From: Clostridiales bacterium
GTDB taxonomy: Bacteria > Bacillota > Clostridia > Oscillospirales > Acutalibacteraceae
NCBI GenBank assembly: GCA_012516295.1
Contig: JAAYWU010000346.1
Coordinates: forward strand, 1-5,641
Direction: 5' to 3'
Length of the DNA: 5,641 bases
Each line of letters opens with the position of its first letter. The stretch's first letter is position 1. A program made the translations under genes and the position numbers. The notes below the pieces were generated by a model. The model saw only the letters and a program-made list of their open reading frames with translations. It made no database searches and had not been told where the DNA came from. Positions 1 to 5,641 of the stretch are shown here, piece after piece.

Positions 1-1
1 A

Positions 2-808
2 GAAGGCGGATACGCTGTCGGCGCTTTCAACGCGGAAAATGCCGAAATGGTCTGGGCCATCGTCAACGCAGCGGAGGAACTGAAAGCTCCCGTCATTATT
101 CAGACGACATCCTCAACCTTAAAATATTTCTCACCCGCCTATTTTGCAGCCCTTGCAAAGGCGGCCGCTGAATCCGTCAGTGTGCCGGTAGCCATTCATC
201 TTGACCACGGCGCGAGCTTTGAACTGGCAAAACAGTGCATTGACAGCGGCTATACCTCCGTCATGATCGACGGTTCCGCCCTGCCCTATGAAGAAAATAT
301 CCGCGTTACCCAGAAGGTACGCGATTACGCCGACAATTTCGGTATCCCGGTCGAATCCGAGCTGGGAAAAGTCGGCGGCAAGGAAGACGACACCGAAAGC
401 GACGGGAACCAGTACACCGACCCCGACCAGGCGGCGGATTTTGCAAACCGCACCGGGATTTCCTCCTTGGCTGTGGCCATCGGTACCGCGCACGGCATCT
501 ACGCCAAAAAGCCGGTGCTGGACTTTAACCGCGCTACGCTGATTAAGAAGGTTGTCTCCATCCCGCTGGTCCTGCACGGCGCTTCCGGACTTTCCGATGA
601 AGCGCTGCGCGAAGGCGTGGAGAAGGGCATGTCCAAAATCAACTTTGCCACCGAACTGCGCATTGCGTTTACGGACGCCATCAAAGCGCATATGGCGGAG
701 CACCCGAACGAGTTTGACCCCAAAAAATACCTGGGTCCCGCCCGCATTGCCGTAAAGGAACTGGTAAAAGCCAAAATTCAGGTTTGCGGCAGCGCCGGCA
801 AAGCTTAA
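2..808 (+). CDS. Class II ketose-bisphosphate aldolase (fructose- or tagatose-bisphosphate type), 5' truncated
   Basis: Zinc-dependent aldolase that reversibly splits a ketose 1,6-bisphosphate into DHAP and glyceraldehyde 3-phosphate in the cytoplasm (glycolysis/gluconeogenesis or tagatose catabolism). The frame is open from base 2 and starts with EGGYAVGAFNAEN, typical of about residue 15 of this family, so roughly 15 N-terminal codons are missing; the ATG at 47 is internal. 268 residues are present (usual full length about 285). Visible family motifs are HLDHG, with the proton-donor Asp (203-205) and first zinc His (206-208), GTAHGIY with a zinc His (491-493), and LVLHGASG with the third zinc His (575-577). 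The C-terminal INFATELRIAF and KIQVCGSAGKA segments resemble GatY/KbaY more than the longer E. coli FbaA type. The motifs do not decide between fructose and tagatose bisphosphate; clostridial homologues of this kind are usually called fructose-bisphosphate aldolase. A strong terminator follows 51 bp after the stop. Family assignment is secure; substrate is not. Confidence 0.93.
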   Translation, partial: EGGYAVGAFNAENAEMVWAIVNAAEELKAPVIIQTTSSTLKYFSPAYFAALAKAAAESVSVPVAIHLDHGASFELAKQCIDSGYTSVMIDGSALPYEENIRVTQKVRDYADNFGIPVESELGKVGGKEDDTESDGNQYTDPDQAADFANRTGISSLAVAIGTAHGIYAKKPVLDFNRATLIKKVVSIPLVLHGASGLSDEALREGVEKGMSKINFATELRIAFTDAIKAHMAEHPNEFDPKKYLGPARIAVKELVKAKIQVCGSAGKA

Positions 809-1059
809 CCCTCTGCCCACCTCACAGGGGAAGGCGCGCGCAGCGCGTTAAAGAACCGAAAGGGCTTGTCGTCTGTGTAAAGCAGGCGGCAAGCCCTTCC
901 GTTTTGCTTTGATACGGCAGATGCAGATATTGAATAATTCCGAGAATCTACAATTTCGGCCTTAAATTTCGTCAACCACTTGTATTCGGTAAGTTACCGG
1001 AAAAATATATTACTGTGCCATTTTGCGGACAGCTGCCTGCCCGCTGTCGGTCTGTTTTG
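809..1059. other. Convergent intergenic spacer
   Basis: 251 bp between two genes that face each other. Apart from the terminator at 860-910 it holds a GC-rich patch (about 831-848, alternating GCGC) and a short palindrome, CGGTAAGTTACCG (987-999, six-base arms around one base). A 6-bp inverted repeat GACAGC/GCTGTC lies at 1028-1033 and 1043-1048, just past the stop of the minus-strand gene. Neither of the last two is followed by a T-run on either strand, so no good dedicated terminator for the minus-strand gene is seen. No convincing reading frame lies in the spacer. Confidence 0.6.
860..910 (+). terminator. Intrinsic terminator after the aldolase gene
   Basis: A 17-bp stem pairs 860-876 with 882-898 around a five-base loop (877-881). 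The outer nine pairs (AAGGGCTTG/CAAGCCCTT) are perfect Watson-Crick. The inner eight include three G.U wobbles (869/889, 872/886, 876/882). It is followed by the T-rich stretch GTTTTGCTTT (901-910). The wobbles become A.C mismatches on the minus strand, so the full stem forms only in transcripts from the aldolase side. The nine-pair core followed by TCGGTTCTTT could still act weakly on minus-strand transcripts coming from the convergent gene at 1060. Confidence 0.85.
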
Positions 1060-2616
1060 TTAAACAACGGTCATGAGCATTTTCAGCCCGCCGATATCGA
1101 TTGTTACGCCGCCCTTCGCGATCGCCTTCACCGGATAAAGCCAGCCTTTTTTGCCGTTGGCATTGTAATAGGTGGCTTTCCCCACAACCGCGATTGCCGA
1201 GTTATACGACATTTGCTTGGGCGGAACCTGCGCGTCGGTAATTGCCAGCACCTTATAGGTACCGCCGACCGGTGTTTTTACCGTAGTCGTATCAAGCCTT
1301 AAGCCGTTTATCGTACCGGAATCCGAAGTCCCTGTGGACGTAATGAGACAAACCGCCGGCTTCACCCCTGAAACAATATTGCCGTAGCTGTCTGTTAAAT
1401 AGGCCGCCAGCGTCGCTTTATAAATGGTGGTTCCCGCTGTATCCTCCAAATACACCCGGCAGACGTTACTGCCGGAATCCTGTGAAATGGAAAACTTTGC
1501 GGAGGGGTCCAAAAGCTTCCAGCCCAGCTTATAGCCCAAAGAGGCGGCGCTCGACGGATTTGAGGCGGTCAGCGAAGCCTGCGTGCCGTTGCCAAGGCTT
1601 AAGGAAGTTGTGTTCAGCGTGACGCTTTCCCCGGATACGGACTTTAATGTAAAATAATCGTAACTGCCTTCGGTGCGGTCCAAGTACAGGTTATACCCGA
1701 AAACCGTGGCCTGCGTTTCGGTAACCGCGTTTGCTTTGGCCTTAAATACAGCCAGTCCGTTCTTTTCATTCCCGTTAAAGCCAAGGATCGGGTAACTGGA
1801 CATTCCCGTATTAATGGTGAGGTTTCCGGGATTGGAAATCACCGCGCCCGGTCCCTGGAGCGTGTTTACCTCAAGAAGCGAATTGGCAACAAAGGTGGAA
1901 TTTTCTTCGACAGACAGCGTATCAAATTCCACATCGCCCTTGGCGGTTACCGTACTTTGGGATTCCACCGATACATTGATTACGTTGTTTATGGAAGAAA
2001 TGCTTCCCTTGAAGTTCCGGAACGTCAGCGTGCCGGAGATTTGCCCGTCAATCTTATTAAGCTTGCTGCCTGTTCCCTGCAAAAGCATACTGTCGGAAAA
2101 TTCGGTTGTCCCGGAAACAGAAACCGAGCTTCCGCCGGTCGCAAAAATCTCCACTTCCTTGCCGGTTACGTCGCCGCCGACCGCAGCGCTGCCGGACAGC
2201 GTCACCGTATCGTCCACGGCTGTGACGTTGCCGGAAACCTTTCCCCCGCTCATCTTAATATCCTCGTCGGAATTCAGGGAATCCGCCGTACCGCCGGTCA
2301 TGGTAATATCGCCTTCGCAGTCCACATCGTCCATGATTCCGCCCTTGATCGTCAGGCTCCGGCCGTCGCTGACGGTTACGTTGCCAATCTTGCCGCCCTT
2401 AATCACCAGATCCTCGGAGCTGTCGATATCTTCACCGGTGACATCGGTAAAGTTGCTGGAGTCCCATCTTTCACTCCAGCTTTCCTCGGGTCCCATATAG
2501 GTTTTGGAACCATGCGTGTCAATAACCTGCGTGTCGCTGTAATATGCGCGGGCCGTGACCGGGAAGGCAGTAAAAATAAGCACCGCGGAAAGAAATACAG
2601 CCGCAATTTTCTTCAT
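1060..2616 (-). CDS. Secreted repeat protein with predicted beta-solenoid-like N-terminal half, function unknown
   Basis: 518 residues, not recognised as a named family. The start is set by AGGAGG seven bases before the ATG at 2616; an in-frame ATG seven codons upstream (2637) precedes that site and has no comparable one. Residues 1-24 are a Sec signal peptide (MKK, hydrophobic core, probable cleavage after ARA24). Residues about 68-270 carry short repeats of 16-22 residues with the pattern hydrophobic-x-hydrophobic-x-GG (LVIKGG, LTIKGG, ITMTGG, IKMSGG, VTLSGS), rich in Gly, Ser, Thr and Asp; this suggests stacked beta turns as in adhesins, bactofilins or pectate-lyase-like solenoids. Residues about 290-518 look beta-rich, perhaps Ig-like modules, with the last one starting near residue 440. 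No LPxTG motif, SLH domain, C-terminal membrane helix or catalytic motif is seen, so release to the surface or medium is inferred. Secretion is well supported; an adhesive or structural role is only a guess. Confidence 0.85.
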   Translation of the reverse strand: MKKIAAVFLSAVLIFTAFPVTARAYYSDTQVIDTHGSKTYMGPEESWSERWDSSNFTDVTGEDIDSSEDLVIKGGKIGNVTVSDGRSLTIKGGIMDDVDCEGDITMTGGTADSLNSDEDIKMSGGKVSGNVTAVDDTVTLSGSAAVGGDVTGKEVEIFATGGSSVSVSGTTEFSDSMLLQGTGSKLNKIDGQISGTLTFRNFKGSISSINNVINVSVESQSTVTAKGDVEFDTLSVEENSTFVANSLLEVNTLQGPGAVISNPGNLTINTGMSSYPILGFNGNEKNGLAVFKAKANAVTETQATVFGYNLYLDRTEGSYDYFTLKSVSGESVTLNTTSLSLGNGTQASLTASNPSSAASLGYKLGWKLLDPSAKFSISQDSGSNVCRVYLEDTAGTTIYKATLAAYLTDSYGNIVSGVKPAVCLITSTGTSDSGTINGLRLDTTTVKTPVGGTYKVLAITDAQVPPKQMSYNSAIAVVGKATYYNANGKKGWLYPVKAIAKGGVTIDIGGLKMLMTVV

Positions 2617-2623
2617 AGAGGTT

Positions 2624-2629
2624 CCTCCT
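2624..2629 (-). promoter_or_regulatory. Ribosome binding site that fixes the start of the secreted repeat protein
   Basis: On the minus strand the sequence reads AGGAGG, then seven bases, then ATG AAG AAA. This perfect Shine-Dalgarno lies between the two candidate ATGs (2637 and 2616) and can only serve the inner one, which also opens the MKK of a standard signal peptide. Confidence 0.9.
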
Positions 2630-2650
2630 AAATTCATAGTCTTATGAAAG

Positions 2651-2676
2651 TCCGTTCACTAGCTCCGTTCACTAGC
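2651..2676. repeat. Perfect 13-bp tandem direct repeat, two copies, in the leader of the secreted protein gene
   Basis: TCCGTTCACTAGC occurs at 2651-2663 and again, immediately adjoining and identical, at 2664-2676. Seen from the minus-strand gene the unit reads GCTAGTGAACGGA. It lies between the putative -10 box (2694-2699) and the ribosome binding site (2624-2629), about +11 to +36 of the predicted transcript. It could be a pair of binding sites for a regulator, or simply a slippage duplication. Confidence 0.9.
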
Positions 2677-2693
2677 ATTGTAAAGTTATTTTT

Positions 2694-2721
2694 ATTATAA
2701 TGGATAAATATGACAAAGCAA
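2694..2721 (-). promoter_or_regulatory. Candidate sigma-A promoter for the secreted repeat protein
   Basis: A consensus TATAAT lies at 2699-2694 on the minus strand. The best correctly spaced -35 is TTGCTT (2721-2716, 16-bp spacer), which matches TTGACA at only three positions; a better TTGTCA (2716-2711) is only 11 bp away, too close. The predicted start near 2687 would give a leader of about 70 bases. The weak -35 fits either a weak promoter or one that needs an activator. Confidence 0.45.
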
Positions 2722-2798
2722 TGAATTTTACCGGAAATAAAAAGGAAGCGATGGAAAATATCTCCCGCGGTTGCAAAATCGCACCGGCTTTGTTCCCC

Positions 2799-2827
2799 TT
2801 GACAGGATTTCCCGCACATTTTATAGT
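2799..2827 (+). promoter_or_regulatory. Near-consensus sigma-A promoter of the gtrA-glyRS unit
   Basis: A perfect TTGACA at 2799-2804 is separated by exactly 17 bp from TATAGT at 2822-2827 (five of six matches to TATAAT). Transcription should start near 2834, leaving a leader of about 125 bases before the TTG start at 2959. This is the best promoter in the window and fits the constant demand for a tRNA synthetase. Confidence 0.8.
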
Positions 2828-2898
2828 AATTTACAGAAATACCGGGAAACAACAGGGCTGGATCGACGGAGAATCTCCCCGCGTTCGAAAGAAATCTC

Positions 2899-2927
2899 TT
2901 GCAAGCAGAGCCTTGGAATGGTAAACT
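2899..2927 (+). promoter_or_regulatory. Possible second, weaker promoter close to the GtrA-family gene
   Basis: TTGCAA (2899-2904), a 17-bp spacer and TAAACT (2922-2927, four of six matches) form a permissible sigma-A promoter just upstream of the gene. It would give a leader of only about 25 bases. The -10 match is poor, so this may be chance in AT-rich DNA. Confidence 0.25.
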
Positions 2928-2958
2928 ATAAAGATACTGGAAATGGCGGTGCAGTTAT

Positions 2959-3387
2959 TTGGAAAAGCTAAAAAAACTTTGGCGCTTTCTCACGACACCG
3001 GAAATGATCTCCTATATCGTGTTCGGCGTGCTTACAACCGTTGTGAATATTGTAAGCTACGGTCTTCTGCGTCCGGTTATCCATTGGAACAGCCAGTGGG
3101 ATGTGCTCACCGCCAATACGATCGCATGGATCCTGTCGGTTGACTTTGCGTTTATTACCAACAAACTTTATGTGTTCCAAAGCATAAGCTTTGCCGCGGG
3201 CCTGCTCATGCGCGAGCGTGCCGCCTTTGTAGGCGCGCGCCTGTTTTCGCTCGCCGTGGATTCGCTGGGCATGTACCTGATGGTCACCGCGCTGTCGTGG
3301 AACGACTGGATAGCGAAAATCATTATGAATGTGATCGTAGTCATCATCAATTACGTGCTGAGCAAATGGTTTATCTTTAAAAAATAA
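2959..3387 (+). CDS. GtrA-family four-helix membrane protein
   Basis: 142 residues, a normal length for the family. GtrA-like proteins are small integral membrane proteins linked to translocation or use of polyprenyl-phosphate-linked sugars in cell-surface polysaccharide or teichoic acid glycosylation. Four hydrophobic segments are visible at about residues 17-37, 50-68, 93-112 and 117-138. The family signatures NKLYVF (68-73) and the C-terminal NYVLSKWFIF (131-140) are present. The start is TTG: an in-frame stop at 2929-2931 precedes it, no ATG or GTG lies between, and the next ATG (residue 16) would cut into the region before helix 1. The ribosome binding site is poor, at best GGCGGT eight bases upstream, suggesting modest translation. 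The GlyRS gene follows after 39 bp with no terminator, so the two are probably co-transcribed from 2799-2827. No glycosyltransferase neighbour is in the window, so the exact substrate is unknown. Confidence 0.88.
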   Translation: MEKLKKLWRFLTTPEMISYIVFGVLTTVVNIVSYGLLRPVIHWNSQWDVLTANTIAWILSVDFAFITNKLYVFQSISFAAGLLMRERAAFVGARLFSLAVDSLGMYLMVTALSWNDWIAKIIMNVIVVIINYVLSKWFIFKK

Positions 3388-3414
3388 TGGAGCGCAGCCA
3401 GCGCCCCTGATTAT

Positions 3415-3420
3415 GGAGGA
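3415..3420 (+). promoter_or_regulatory. Ribosome binding site of glycyl-tRNA synthetase
   Basis: GGAGGA lies six bases before the ATG at 3427, a strong site. It contrasts with the poor site of the gene just upstream and would allow much higher translation of the synthetase from a shared transcript. Confidence 0.85.
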
Positions 3421-3426
3421 AAGAAC

Positions 3427-4800
3427 ATGTTGGCAACAGAAAAAACCATGGAAAAAATCGTCGGCCTTTGCAAAAACCGCGGGTTTGTATACTCGGGAAG
3501 CGAAATTTACGGCGGATTGTCAAACACATGGGACTACGGCCCGCTCGGCGTGGAGTTTAAAAATAACGTAAAACGCGCGTGGCTGAAAAAGTTCGTACAG
3601 GAAAGCCAGTACAATGTCGGGCTGGACAGCGCGATTTTAATGAATCCCCAGGTTTGGGTTGCTTCCGGCCATGTTGGCGGCTTTTCCGACCCGCTGATGG
3701 ACTGCCGCGACTGCAAAACCCGCCACCGCGCGGATAAGCTGATTGAAGACGCCGGCGGCGACCCGAACGGCATGACCTTCGAGCAAATGGCGGCATACAT
3801 TCAAGAGCATAACATCAAATGCCCGGAATGCGGCTCCGCGAATTTTACCGATATCCGCAAATTCAACCTGATGTTCAAAACCTTTCAGGGCGTAACGGAG
3901 GACGCGAAAAACGAGCTTTACCTGCGCCCGGAAACCGCGCAGGGCATCTTCGTGAACTTTGCCAATATCCAGCGCACGACCCGCCGCAAGCTTCCGTTCG
4001 GCGTTGCACAGATTGGCAAGAGCTTCCGCAACGAAATTACGCCGGGCAACTTTACCTTCCGTACACGTGAATTCGAGCAGATGGAGCTGGAATTTTTCTG
4101 CAAGCCGGACACCGACCTCGACTGGTTCTATTACTGGAAGGATTATTGCAAAAAATGGCTTCTGAGCCTCGGCATGAAGGAAGAAAATATCCGCATGCGT
4201 GACCACGAGAAGGAGGAACTGTCCTTCTATTCCAAAGCGACCACCGACATCGAATTCCTGTTCCCGTTCGGCTGGGGCGAGCTTTGGGGCATTGCCGACC
4301 GCACCAAGTACGATTTGACACAGCATCAGGAGCATTCCGGCAAAAGCCTGGAATACTTTGATCCTGAAACAAACGAGCGCTATATTCCTTATGTTGTGGA
4401 GCCCTCGCTCGGCGCGGACCGCGTTGCGCTGGCGTTCCTCTGCGACGCGTACGATGAGGAACAGATTGACGAAAAGGATACCCGCGTCGTCCTCCGCCTG
4501 CACCCGGCGCTTGCTCCTTACAAGGCCGCTGTTCTCCCGCTTTCCAAGAAGCTCAACGGCAAGGCGCAGGAGATTTACGCAAGGCTTACCAAGAAATTCA
4601 TGGTCGATTACGACGATTCCGGTTCCATCGGCAAGCGCTACCGCCGCCAGGACGAAATCGGCACGCCGTTCTGCATTACGTACGATTTCCAGAGCGAAGA
4701 AGACGGCTGCGTAACCGTCCGCGACCGCGACACCATGCAGCAGGAGCGTATCGCGATCGATGAACTCGCCGCTTATATCGAACAAAAAATTGAATTCTAA
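3427..4800 (+). CDS. glyQS: Glycine--tRNA ligase, single-chain alpha2 type
   Basis: Charges tRNA-Gly with glycine using ATP, in the cytoplasm. 457 residues, complete, and the usual length of the bacterial homodimeric class IIa enzyme, distinct from the GlyQ/GlyS alpha2beta2 type. The N-terminus has the family hallmark [12 protein letters not shown] (19-30) followed by TWDYGPLG (34-41). An insertion carries two CxxC pairs (C93/C96 and C132/C135), probably a zinc knuckle. RPETAQGIF (167-175) and motif 2 (from FRNE at 200 to the [14 protein letters not shown] segment ending at 224) line the active site. Motif 3 is EPSLGADR (325-332). Residues about 353-455 form the anticodon-binding domain, with [17 protein letters not shown] in it. 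The gene lies 39 bp after the GtrA-family gene, has a strong ribosome binding site and is closed by a strong terminator 12 bp after the stop. No T-box leader is visible. It is also named glyS in many genomes. No damage or missing key residue was seen. Confidence 0.98.
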   Translation: MLATEKTMEKIVGLCKNRGFVYSGSEIYGGLSNTWDYGPLGVEFKNNVKRAWLKKFVQESQYNVGLDSAILMNPQVWVASGHVGGFSDPLMDCRDCKTRHRADKLIEDAGGDPNGMTFEQMAAYIQEHNIKCPECGSANFTDIRKFNLMFKTFQGVTEDAKNELYLRPETAQGIFVNFANIQRTTRRKLPFGVAQIGKSFRNEITPGNFTFRTREFEQMELEFFCKPDTDLDWFYYWKDYCKKWLLSLGMKEENIRMRDHEKEELSFYSKATTDIEFLFPFGWGELWGIADRTKYDLTQHQEHSGKSLEYFDPETNERYIPYVVEPSLGADRVALAFLCDAYDEEQIDEKDTRVVLRLHPALAPYKAAVLPLSKKLNGKAQEIYARLTKKFMVDYDDSGSIGKRYRRQDEIGTPFCITYDFQSEEDGCVTVRDRDTMQQERIAIDELAAYIEQKIEF

Positions 4801-4812
4801 GGATTAAATTTT

Positions 4813-4843
4813 AAAAGCCTCCCGTTTAACGGGAGGCTTTTTT
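4813..4843. terminator. Intrinsic terminator between convergent genes
   Basis: A perfect 12-bp stem pairs 4813-4824 with 4830-4841 (AAAAGCCTCCCG/CGGGAGGCTTTT) around the loop TTTAA, giving a six-base T-run (4838-4843) on the plus strand. It begins 12 bp after the GlyRS stop and ends two bases before the stop codon of the minus-strand gene. In the minus direction only a four-T run, itself part of the stem, follows the G/C core, so it is a strong terminator for GlyRS and probably a weaker one for the DUF4349 gene. Confidence 0.93.
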
Positions 4844-4845
4844 AC

Positions 4846-5640
4846 TTATGCTTTCTTTTCCGGTTCTTCCTTTTCTTCATCAGAGAGACTCTTCGTCAAA
4901 AGCGGCGCCACAGGTTCGTCTTTCTTTTTCGCCGGTTTCCTCTTTTTGCGGATAAGAAAAACTACGGCAATGGCAATCAGAACAAGGGGCAGCAAAATGG
5001 GGGAACCGCCGATCAGCAACACCAGAACGCCTTCGCCGAATCCGCCGAGCGCGCGAAGCGAGTCCTTAAACTGCTTTTGGATTTTATCCCAGACGCTCAC
5101 CGGCGTTTTCTCCATCTCCGTCGGCTTGACAACCTCGTTCAACTGGATATTGACCGTACTGTAATCGATCAGCGAGTCATACTTGCGGAGCGTGCCGGTT
5201 AACTCTTCAATCTGGTAATTCACATCGGCAAGCGCCTTTTCCAGCGCAACCACATCGGCAAGCGAACCGGACTTTTGCATCAGCGCGAGAAGCCGTTCCT
5301 GCTGGGTACGAAGGCTTTTCAACCGAGCTTCCGTATCATAGTATTTTTCGCTTATATTCTCGCTGGAAGAGGAGAAATTCAGGATATTGCCGATGGAACC
5401 CGCGCTGTTTTTAAACGAAACGAGCTTTTCCTGCGGTATCCGGAGAACATAATTGGCGCTGCGCAGGTCCTTCTGCACAAGACTGTTCCCGAATACGCTG
5501 GAATCCTGCACATAGCCGCCCATTTTATCGCACAGGCTTTGAATTTTCTTTATGGATTCGTCGAATTCCAGGGTTTCAATCTGATAGGACAACTGCTCGA
5601 TAATTTTCTCCTTGCCGGCAGCTTTCGTTGCCGGAGAGGC
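4846..5640 (-). CDS. DUF4349-domain membrane-anchored extracytoplasmic protein, N-terminus outside the window
   Basis: 264 residues are present; the frame stays open to the window edge, so the gene continues upstream. The TTG at 5592 is not the start: in-frame sequence before it (KEKIIEQLSYQIETLEF) already belongs to the domain. DUF4349 proteins are usually surface proteins with an N-terminal signal or lipoprotein peptide, an extracytoplasmic domain with a coiled coil and a C-terminal membrane helix; their role is not established. Here (window numbering) a domain with the MGGYVQDSS segment (about 40-48) leads to the family's YYDTEARLKSLRTQQERL stretch (from about 100), a coiled coil to about 155 with LEKALADVNYQIEEL, and then YSTVNIQL. 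A membrane helix lies at about 203-230, followed by RKKRKPAKKK and an acidic, lysine-rich cytoplasmic tail. The orientation is extracytoplasmic N-terminus, cytoplasmic C-terminus, by the positive-inside rule. Function is unknown. Confidence 0.92.
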   Translation of the reverse strand, partial: ASPATKAAGKEKIIEQLSYQIETLEFDESIKKIQSLCDKMGGYVQDSSVFGNSLVQKDLRSANYVLRIPQEKLVSFKNSAGSIGNILNFSSSSENISEKYYDTEARLKSLRTQQERLLALMQKSGSLADVVALEKALADVNYQIEELTGTLRKYDSLIDYSTVNIQLNEVVKPTEMEKTPVSVWDKIQKQFKDSLRALGGFGEGVLVLLIGGSPILLPLVLIAIAVVFLIRKKRKPAKKKDEPVAPLLTKSLSDEEKEEPEKKA

Positions 5641-5641
5641 G

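Larger units (their letters stand above)
2617..2958. other. Divergent control region (342 bp)
   Basis: AT-rich DNA between the minus-strand secreted protein gene and the plus-strand gtrA-glyRS unit. It holds the 13-bp tandem repeat, a minus-strand promoter candidate, a strong plus-strand promoter at 2799-2827 and a weaker one at 2899-2927. A 74-codon plus-strand frame from 2700 runs across the strong promoter and has no ribosome binding site, so I do not call it. The 125-base plus-strand leader lacks T-box hallmarks (no TGGNACCGCG element), and no riboswitch class was recognised. Confidence 0.7.

Noticed and set aside
131..820. 229-codon open frame on the minus strand opposite the aldolase
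   Set aside because: In codon register with the aldolase and without recognisable protein features; the aldolase motifs establish the coding strand.
811..850. GC-rich patch after the aldolase resembling fragments of dispersed intergenic repeats of Ruminococcaceae
   Set aside because: The likeness is vague and from memory; there is no second copy in the window and no clear stem, so it is not called a repeat.
1814..2631. Two long plus-strand open frames (1814-2500 and 1957-2631) opposite the secreted protein gene
   Set aside because: The minus-strand gene has a perfect ribosome binding site, signal peptide and coherent repeats. The opposite frames have none of these, and one is in codon register with it.
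2700..2924. 74-codon plus-strand frame in the divergent control region
   Set aside because: No ribosome binding site, overlaps the near-consensus promoter at 2799-2827 and shows no family features.
3389..3406. GC-rich inverted repeat in the gap between the GtrA-family gene and GlyRS
   Set aside because: Only a four-base GCGC core plus an interrupted extension, with no T-run; not a credible terminator, so co-transcription is favoured.
3637..4785. 382-codon open frame on the minus strand opposite glycyl-tRNA synthetase
   Set aside because: It shares codon boundaries with the GlyRS gene, a well-known artefact of biased codon use in GC-richer genes. The product is a low-complexity hydrophobic/charged mix with no family resemblance, and GlyRS is certain.
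4846..5592. Reading the DUF4349 gene as complete with a TTG start at 5592
   Set aside because: The frame continues without a stop to the window end, the conserved domain already begins upstream of 5592, and no signal peptide would be present with that start.

Overview
The window looks like an ordinary chromosomal stretch of a Gram-positive anaerobe, most likely a member of class Clostridia (perhaps Oscillospirales/Ruminococcaceae). This is inferred from AGGAGG-type ribosome binding sites, a single-chain (alpha2) class II glycyl-tRNA synthetase, a DUF4349 membrane protein, a GatY/KbaY-like class II aldolase and a secreted repeat protein with a Gram-positive signal peptide. No RNA gene, CRISPR array, phage gene or insertion sequence was seen.

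Layout. (1) Positions 2-808, plus strand: the 3' part of a class II ketose-bisphosphate aldolase gene whose first ~15 codons lie outside the window. It is followed by a strong intrinsic terminator (860-910) in a 251-bp convergent spacer. (2) 1060-2616, minus strand: an unrecognised 518-residue secreted protein with a signal peptide, about 200 residues of short beta-strand repeats and a beta-rich C-terminal region. (3) 2617-2958: a 342-bp divergent control region. On the minus strand it holds a TATAAT box and a perfect 13-bp tandem repeat in the predicted leader; on the plus strand it holds a near-consensus sigma-A promoter. (4) 2959-3387 and 3427-4800, plus strand: a GtrA-family membrane protein with a TTG start, then glycyl-tRNA synthetase, 39 bp apart and probably co-transcribed. 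(5) A 12-bp-stem terminator (4813-4843) between convergent genes. (6) 4846-5640, minus strand: a DUF4349 protein truncated at its N-terminus by the window end.

How the genes fit together. Central sugar metabolism (aldolase) and translation (GlyRS) are housekeeping functions. The other three products are cell-envelope proteins: a secreted repeat protein, a polysaccharide-lipid-carrier-type membrane protein and a membrane-anchored extracytoplasmic coiled-coil protein. There is no sign that the window is one functional system. I did not find a convincing new multi-gene system. The points most worth a second look are the unrecognised repeat protein, the 13-bp tandem repeat in its leader, and the gtrA-glyRS pairing without a T-box.
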